A program made the translations under genes and the position numbers. A stretch of 64,000 bases of DNA from an uncultured Porphyromonadaceae bacterium (GTDB lineage Bacteria; Bacteroidota; Bacteroidia; Bacteroidales; Muribaculaceae): contig UQLO01000011.1 of NCBI GenBank assembly GCA_900541865.1, positions 1-64,000 of the forward strand. Reading direction: 5' to 3'. How positions within the stretch are numbered: position 1 is the first letter of the stretch; each line of letters opens with the position of its first letter. The notes beneath the pieces were generated by a model, which was not told the origin of the DNA, ran no database searches, and saw only the letters and a program-made list of their open reading frames with translations. This document shows, one piece after another, positions 59,599 to 64,000 of this stretch.

Positions 59599-60600
59599 AT
59601 GATACACCTGAGCCTACCAGAACACGGCACACGTCGGCTGCCATTCTTCCTTGCTATGGAAGAGTGGGCGGCTCGCGCGCTTGACGCCGCCGACTATTTC
59701 TTTGCGTGGCGTGTGGCGCCTACGGTGATATGCGGTCGCAATCAGGATATTGCGGCCGAAGTCGACCTTGACTACTGCCGCCGCGAGGGAATCGCTGTGG
59801 TGCGCCGGCGCAGCGGCGGAGGCGCCGTTTATGCCGACATGAACAACTGGATGTTCTCCTACATCACCCCTTCGGAAGAGGTGCAGACCACCTTTGCGCG
59901 CTACACCACTATGGTAGCCGGCATGCTTCGCGGATTAGGAGTGGCGGCGCAGGCCAACGGGCGCAACGACATCGTCGTCGAGGGCCGCAAAATTTCCGGC
60001 AACGCATTCTACCATCTTCCCGGCCGGTCCATAGCGCACGGCACAATGCTTCACAGTATAGACAGCGAGCGCCTTGCGCACGCACTGACGCCATCGCGGG
60101 CCAAATTGGCGGGCAAAGGAGTACGCAGCGTGCCCATGCGTGTAACATCGCTGACCGAGCAGGGACTTGCGATGAGCGTCGAAGACTTCGGCGAGTATGC
60201 CGTTGGCCAACTCACCGAAAGCACTTACACCCTCACAGCGGCCGACATCAGTGCAATAGAAGAAATCGAACAAAAATACTACCGGCCTGAATGGCTGAAG
60301 ACGCAGGCACCATCCGTCAGCCCCGACATCCACACCACCACAGAGCGTTTCGAGGGCGTTGGCGAAATAAGCGCCCGCTATCGGCTGGACGACCGCGGAG
60401 CCATTGCGGCCTTTGAACTCAGCGGCGACTTCTTTGTTTTGGGAGATGTCGGTCACCTGATATGCCGCCCCTTGACCGGGCTCAGTGCCTCCGACCGCAG
60501 CGCAGGCCGACTGCCCGAGGGCGTTGACGCCTCGCGAGCCATAGCCGGAATGAAAAACGAACACCTTATATCATTGATTCAGAAGTTGAGAATGCAGTAA
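59599..60600 (+). CDS. lplA: lipoate-protein ligase A
   Basis: 333 residues from ATG 59599 (MIHLSLPEHGTRRLPFFLAM). LplA activates lipoate with ATP and attaches it to lysine of carrier domains. Motifs are RRRSGGGAVYADMNNWMFSY (69-88), NGRNDIVVEGRKISGNAFYH with the lysine near 131, and IAHGTMLHSIDSERL. A C-terminal accessory domain (~230-333) is present. Being first in an operon with gcvT-gcvH-gcvPA-gcvPB, its likely target is GcvH, and it salvages external lipoate. Confidence 0.95.
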   Translation: MIHLSLPEHGTRRLPFFLAMEEWAARALDAADYFFAWRVAPTVICGRNQDIAAEVDLDYCRREGIAVVRRRSGGGAVYADMNNWMFSYITPSEEVQTTFARYTTMVAGMLRGLGVAAQANGRNDIVVEGRKISGNAFYHLPGRSIAHGTMLHSIDSERLAHALTPSRAKLAGKGVRSVPMRVTSLTEQGLAMSVEDFGEYAVGQLTESTYTLTAADISAIEEIEQKYYRPEWLKTQAPSVSPDIHTTTERFEGVGEISARYRLDDRGAIAAFELSGDFFVLGDVGHLICRPLTGLSASDRSAGRLPEGVDASRAIAGMKNEHLISLIQKLRMQ

Positions 60601-60622
60601 TTTTCAATTCTTAAGAACAAAC

Positions 60623-61726
60623 ATGGAAAACAAGAAAACCTGCCTGCATGCAGAGCACACCGCCCTTGGGGCGCAGATGGCACCTTTCGCGGGGTATGAC
60701 ATGCCCATCGAATACGCCGGACTGGACAGCGAGCACACCGCCGTGCGCACCGACGCCGGCCTCTTCGACGTTTCGCACATGGGAGAGATTATCGTGAAAG
60801 GCCCGGACGCACTTGCCTTTGTGGACCATATATTCACCAACAGTGCCGCCGCTCTGGCCGACGGTCAGGTGGCCTACGGTATGATGTGCCGCCCCGAAGG
60901 AGGCACCGTCGACGATCTGCTCGTCTACCGCGTCAGCGCCACCGAGTTTCTGCTTGTGGTCAACGCTTCCAACGCCGAAAAAGACCTGGAATGGGTTAAA
61001 AGCAATGTCGGAGATTACCGCGTGGAGATAGTCGACCGCTGCGTCGACTACGGCCAGCTCGCCCTGCAGGGCCCCAACGCCGAGAGAATACTCTCCGACT
61101 ACACCGACGTCGACCTCGGCTCGATGCCGTTCTACACCTTCACCGTCGTTGCCGGTAGCGCCGACAACGGCGTGCCGATGATAATAAGCCGCACAGGATA
61201 TACCGGCGAGGACGGATTTGAAATCTATGCCGCCCCCGACGCCATTGTAGACCTCTGGCGCAAGCTCACCGCGGCCGGCGTGGCCCCGTGCGGACTGGGC
61301 TGCCGCGACACCCTGCGCTTCGAGGCCGGGCTGCCGCTCTACGGCGACGAACTCGCCGAAGACATCACACCCGTGGAGGCCGGACTCGGAATGTTCGTAA
61401 AGACCGACAAACCGGGAGGCTTCATCGGCAGTGAGGCCCTCAAGCGCCAGAAAGAGGAGGGCGTGGCCCGCAAACTCGTAGGACTTGAGCTCGAAGGGGC
61501 TGCCACAGCACGCCACGGCTTCGAAGTGCTCGACCTCGACGGCAAAGTCATCGGCTATATCACCACCGGCTATAACTCATTGACACTCGGCCGCAACATC
61601 GCTATGGCCCTCATCGACGCCGCCTACGCACCTCTGGGCACCAAACTGCAGGTGCGCATACGCCGGCGCACCGCCCCGGCCACAGTAATCAAAAAGCGTT
61701 TCTACGTGCCCAAATACAAAAAATAA
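60623..61726 (+). CDS. gcvT: glycine cleavage system aminomethyltransferase (T-protein)
   Basis: 367 residues. GcvT takes the aminomethyl group from lipoyl-GcvH and passes the methylene to tetrahydrofolate, releasing ammonia. Motifs are MAPFAGYDMPIEYAG, AGLFDVSHMGEIIVKGPDAL and the folate/catalytic region RTGYTGEDGFEIYA; the C-terminal domain has GLGCRDTLRFEAGLPLYGDE and ITPVEAGLGMFVK. Length is normal. 22 bases after lplA. Confidence 0.97.
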   Translation: MENKKTCLHAEHTALGAQMAPFAGYDMPIEYAGLDSEHTAVRTDAGLFDVSHMGEIIVKGPDALAFVDHIFTNSAAALADGQVAYGMMCRPEGGTVDDLLVYRVSATEFLLVVNASNAEKDLEWVKSNVGDYRVEIVDRCVDYGQLALQGPNAERILSDYTDVDLGSMPFYTFTVVAGSADNGVPMIISRTGYTGEDGFEIYAAPDAIVDLWRKLTAAGVAPCGLGCRDTLRFEAGLPLYGDELAEDITPVEAGLGMFVKTDKPGGFIGSEALKRQKEEGVARKLVGLELEGAATARHGFEVLDLDGKVIGYITTGYNSLTLGRNIAMALIDAAYAPLGTKLQVRIRRRTAPATVIKKRFYVPKYKK

Positions 61727-61762
61727 CGCCATAACCACCCTAAAACACCGAATACCGTACCA

Positions 61763-62137
61763 ATGAAAACCTACTATCTTCCCTCCCACGAATATATCCG
61801 CGTAGACGGAACCACCGGCTACGTAGGCATCTCCGAATACGCCGCCACGCAGCTTGGCACAGTAACCTACGTCGATGTCCCCGAAGAAGGCGACACCTTC
61901 GACGGCGGCGAAGACTTCGGTGCCATCGAAAGTCGCAAGGCAGCCTCCGACCTCTTCATGCCCGTCGACGCCGAAGTGACGGAAGTGAACGAAGAACTTG
62001 CCGATGATCCCCGTCTGGTCAACAACAATCCCATGGAAGCGTGGATAGTAAAAGTCAACATCCTCGACCCCTCGCAGCTCGAAGGACTCATGGATGAGAA
62101 GGCCTACGCCGACTACTGCGCAACGCTGAAACACTGA
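61763..62137 (+). CDS. gcvH: glycine cleavage system H protein
   Basis: 124 residues. Lipoyl carrier: the segment EDFGAIESRKAASDLFMPVD contains the lipoylated Lys59 in the context ESRKA. N-terminal YIRVDGTTGYVGISEYAATQ and a C-terminal EAWIVKVNILDPSQLEGLMD are standard. It shuttles the aminomethyl intermediate between P-, T- and L-proteins. 36 bases after gcvT. Confidence 0.97.
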   Translation: MKTYYLPSHEYIRVDGTTGYVGISEYAATQLGTVTYVDVPEEGDTFDGGEDFGAIESRKAASDLFMPVDAEVTEVNEELADDPRLVNNNPMEAWIVKVNILDPSQLEGLMDEKAYADYCATLKH

Positions 62138-62142
62138 ACGCC

Positions 62143-63486
62143 ATGAGCGCCCACCGCTACCTTCCGCACACTCCCGACGACGTGCGGACAATGCTCGAGG
62201 CCTGTGGTGCTACGACGTTGGACGACCTCTACAGCGACGTTCCGCACCAACTGCGCCTCAAAACTCCTTACCGCCTGCCCCAAGCCCTCACGGAGCCGCA
62301 ACTGCAGACGTGGTTTGAAAACATAGGACGCGAGAACACGGCTCTGAGCTGCTTTGCCGGCGCCGGATACTACCGCCACTACACCCCGGCGGCCGTTTCC
62401 GCAATCGCCTCGCGAAGCGAGTTCGCCACTGCTTACACCCCCTATCAGCCCGAAATCTCGCAGGGCACGCTCCAGTATATCTTCGAATACCAGAGCATGG
62501 TCTGCGCGCTGACGGGCATGGAAGTGGCCAACGCCTCCGTCTACGACGGCGCCACGGCCACGGCCGAAGCTATGAATATGGCCGTGGCGTCAGTGCGCAA
62601 AAAGCGCCGCGTGCTCATCTCGGCCACGCTGAATCCGGCCGTTGCGCAAGTGCTGGGCACCTATGCCGGCGCTTCAGGAATCATTTTAGAAACTATTCCC
62701 GAAGACCGCGGCGTGACCGACCGCGAAGTGCTGCGTCAGACCCTTGGGGCGGGCGACGTCGCCGCTGTGGTAGTAGCCAGTCCCAACTACTACGGCATCC
62801 TGGAAGACTACAGCGGACTAGCCGACGAAGTGCACGCCCGCAAGGCTCTCCTGATTGTCAACAGCCACGCCGGTGCTTTGGGAGCCATCCGCACCCCCGG
62901 CGAGTGGGGGGCCGACATAGCCTGCGGCGAAGCTCAGAGCCTCGGCATACCGCTCAACTACGGCGGACCGGGCCTCGGCTACCTTGCATGCCGCCGCGAG
63001 CTCATGCGCAAGATGCCCGGACGCATTGTCGGCGCAACCACCGACGCCCGCGGCAACCGCGCCTTCGTGCTTACCTTGCAGGCTCGCGAACAGCACATAC
63101 GCCGTCAGAAGGCTACCTCCAACATATGCTCAAACCAGGGCATAATGACACTTCATGCCGCCGCCTACCTGGCACTGCTCGGCGCCGACGGTCTCAAGGA
63201 AGTGAACCGCCTTGGCTACGAAGCCGCGCACGCTCTGGCCGCGCGCCTCGAAGAAACCGGATGCTTCCGCCTTACCTACCCCGACCGTCCCTTCCTCAAC
63301 GAATTTGCAATGACAGTCGTTGAGCCTCTCACGGCCGACGCCGTGAGAGGCCGCTGCGCCGAAGCGGGCATACTGGGAGGTGTTAAAATCACCGAAGACA
63401 CCATACTCATTGCCTGCACCGAAATGAACACCCCGGCCGATGTCGATGCATATGTCAAACTCTTCAGCGCCTCCAGCCATGAATAA
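62143..63486 (+). CDS. gcvPA: glycine dehydrogenase (decarboxylating) subunit 1
   Basis: 447 residues, the N-terminal half of P-protein in its two-subunit form. Starts YLPHTPDDVRTMLEACGATT, then LSCFAGAGYYRHYTPAAVSA, AYTPYQPEISQGTLQYIFEY, then TGMEVANASVYDGATATAEA and LNYGGPGLGYLACRREL. It forms the PLP enzyme with GcvPB; the PLP lysine belongs to that other subunit. 5 bases after gcvH; its last 8 bases overlap gcvPB. Confidence 0.97.
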   Translation: MSAHRYLPHTPDDVRTMLEACGATTLDDLYSDVPHQLRLKTPYRLPQALTEPQLQTWFENIGRENTALSCFAGAGYYRHYTPAAVSAIASRSEFATAYTPYQPEISQGTLQYIFEYQSMVCALTGMEVANASVYDGATATAEAMNMAVASVRKKRRVLISATLNPAVAQVLGTYAGASGIILETIPEDRGVTDREVLRQTLGAGDVAAVVVASPNYYGILEDYSGLADEVHARKALLIVNSHAGALGAIRTPGEWGADIACGEAQSLGIPLNYGGPGLGYLACRRELMRKMPGRIVGATTDARGNRAFVLTLQAREQHIRRQKATSNICSNQGIMTLHAAAYLALLGADGLKEVNRLGYEAAHALAARLEETGCFRLTYPDRPFLNEFAMTVVEPLTADAVRGRCAEAGILGGVKITEDTILIACTEMNTPADVDAYVKLFSASSHE

Positions 63487-64000
63487 AGAACTCTACAGCA
63501 AGCTCATCTTTGAGCACAGCCACAAGGGACGCCGCGGAGCCGACCTGCCTGCATATGATTATGGTGTTAAAACCGGCGGCCTTCCGGCGCACCTGCTCCG
63601 CGCCGAAGCGCCGGCGCTTCCGGAAGTGGACGAACCGACTATGGTGCGCCACTACACCAACTCGAGCAACAACAATTTCGGTGTCGACACCGGCTTCTAC
63701 CCGCTGGGGTCGTGCACGATGAAATACAACCCCAAGGCCAACGAAGCCGCCGTGGACGCAGCCGGAGTGCGCAATCTGCACCCGGCGCAACCCGCCGACA
63801 CCGTTCAGGGCGCACTGCGCCTCTACCGCGACCTCGAGAAAGCACTCTCGGAAATAGGCGGCATGGCTGAATTTACCCTCAACCCCTACGCCGGAGCCCA
63901 CGGCGAGTACACCGGCCTGATGGTTATTCGCGCCTACCACCTCGACCGGGGCGACGAAGGGCGCCGCAAGGTGCTCGTGCCCGACAGCGCCCACGGCACC
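63479..64000 (+). CDS. gcvPB: glycine dehydrogenase (decarboxylating) subunit 2, cut by window end
   Basis: The first 174 codons lie in the window. ATG 63479 overlaps the gcvPA stop. Opening KELYSKLIFEHSHKGRRGAD, then the family block GFYPLGSCTMKYNPKANEAA. The PLP-binding lysine and the C-terminus lie outside the window. It would be expected to be about 480 residues. Decarboxylates glycine together with GcvPA. Confidence 0.96.
   Translation, partial: MNKELYSKLIFEHSHKGRRGADLPAYDYGVKTGGLPAHLLRAEAPALPEVDEPTMVRHYTNSSNNNFGVDTGFYPLGSCTMKYNPKANEAAVDAAGVRNLHPAQPADTVQGALRLYRDLEKALSEIGGMAEFTLNPYAGAHGEYTGLMVIRAYHLDRGDEGRRKVLVPDSAHGT

Overview
The window looks like chromosomal DNA of a fairly GC-rich member of the Bacteroidales, most likely the Muribaculaceae (S24-7). 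This is inferred from: repeated TAnnTTTG promoter -7 boxes; an RNA polymerase ECF sigma factor of the Bacteroides type; secreted proteins ending in type IX-like sorting domains; a fused BioG-BioC; a fused FeoA-FeoB; a split glycine decarboxylase P-protein; and the nusB-yajC-ybbR-coaE gene order. No rRNA, tRNA, CRISPR array, intact transposase or prophage gene was recognised.

Layout. 1-1347: a REP-like palindrome cluster with a 95-bp direct duplication, then a cobalamin riboswitch with a long leader. 1348-4800: a large riboswitch-controlled secreted protein. 4930-6968: biotin genes (bioG-bioC fusion, bioD). 7025-9591: exonuclease, small membrane protein and gpmI. 9769-13349: small accessory genes, an orphan ECF sigma factor, and a broken MoxR-like ATPase gene next to an unknown partner gene. 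13521-16147: dCMP deaminase, S41 protease and 5-formyl-THF cycloligase, meeting feoB tail to tail. 16148-20686 (minus): feoAB, an MFS exporter and a TrmH-type rRNA methylase. 20812-22137: folC. 22393-25596 (minus): tiny ORFs, an FMN dioxygenase/reductase, a DUF2148 protein and a lipoprotein. 25870-31608 (minus): a complete RND efflux operon. 31724-34543 (minus): a secreted GH13 enzyme. 34762-38024 (minus): lysC, ABC-F and Dabb genes.

38187-40235: htpG behind a sequence that fits a sigma-54 promoter. 40502-46187 (minus): nusB-yajC-ybbR-coaE-nlpC-porin. 46346-53190: a probable envelope/housekeeping operon (TPR/PD40 protein, floA, cstA, histidinol phosphatase, U32 peptidase, small ORF). 53306-56888: prfB with its programmed frameshift, a GH13 enzyme and a lipid kinase. 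56889-59598: a decay zone holding a flavin reductase and an AraC regulator among remnants of a small acidic ORF, an SDR and a nicotinate phosphoribosyltransferase. 59599-64000: lplA-gcvT-gcvH-gcvPA-gcvPB, the glycine cleavage system with its lipoate ligase; the last gene runs off the window.

Most of the window is ordinary core metabolism, envelope and translation genes. The least ordinary parts are the frameshifted MoxR-like ATPase with its partner, two very small cysteine-containing ORFs in leader/intergenic DNA, the enlarged NusB, the B12-riboswitch surface protein without an adjacent btuB, and the decay zone with internal-deletion pseudogenes.
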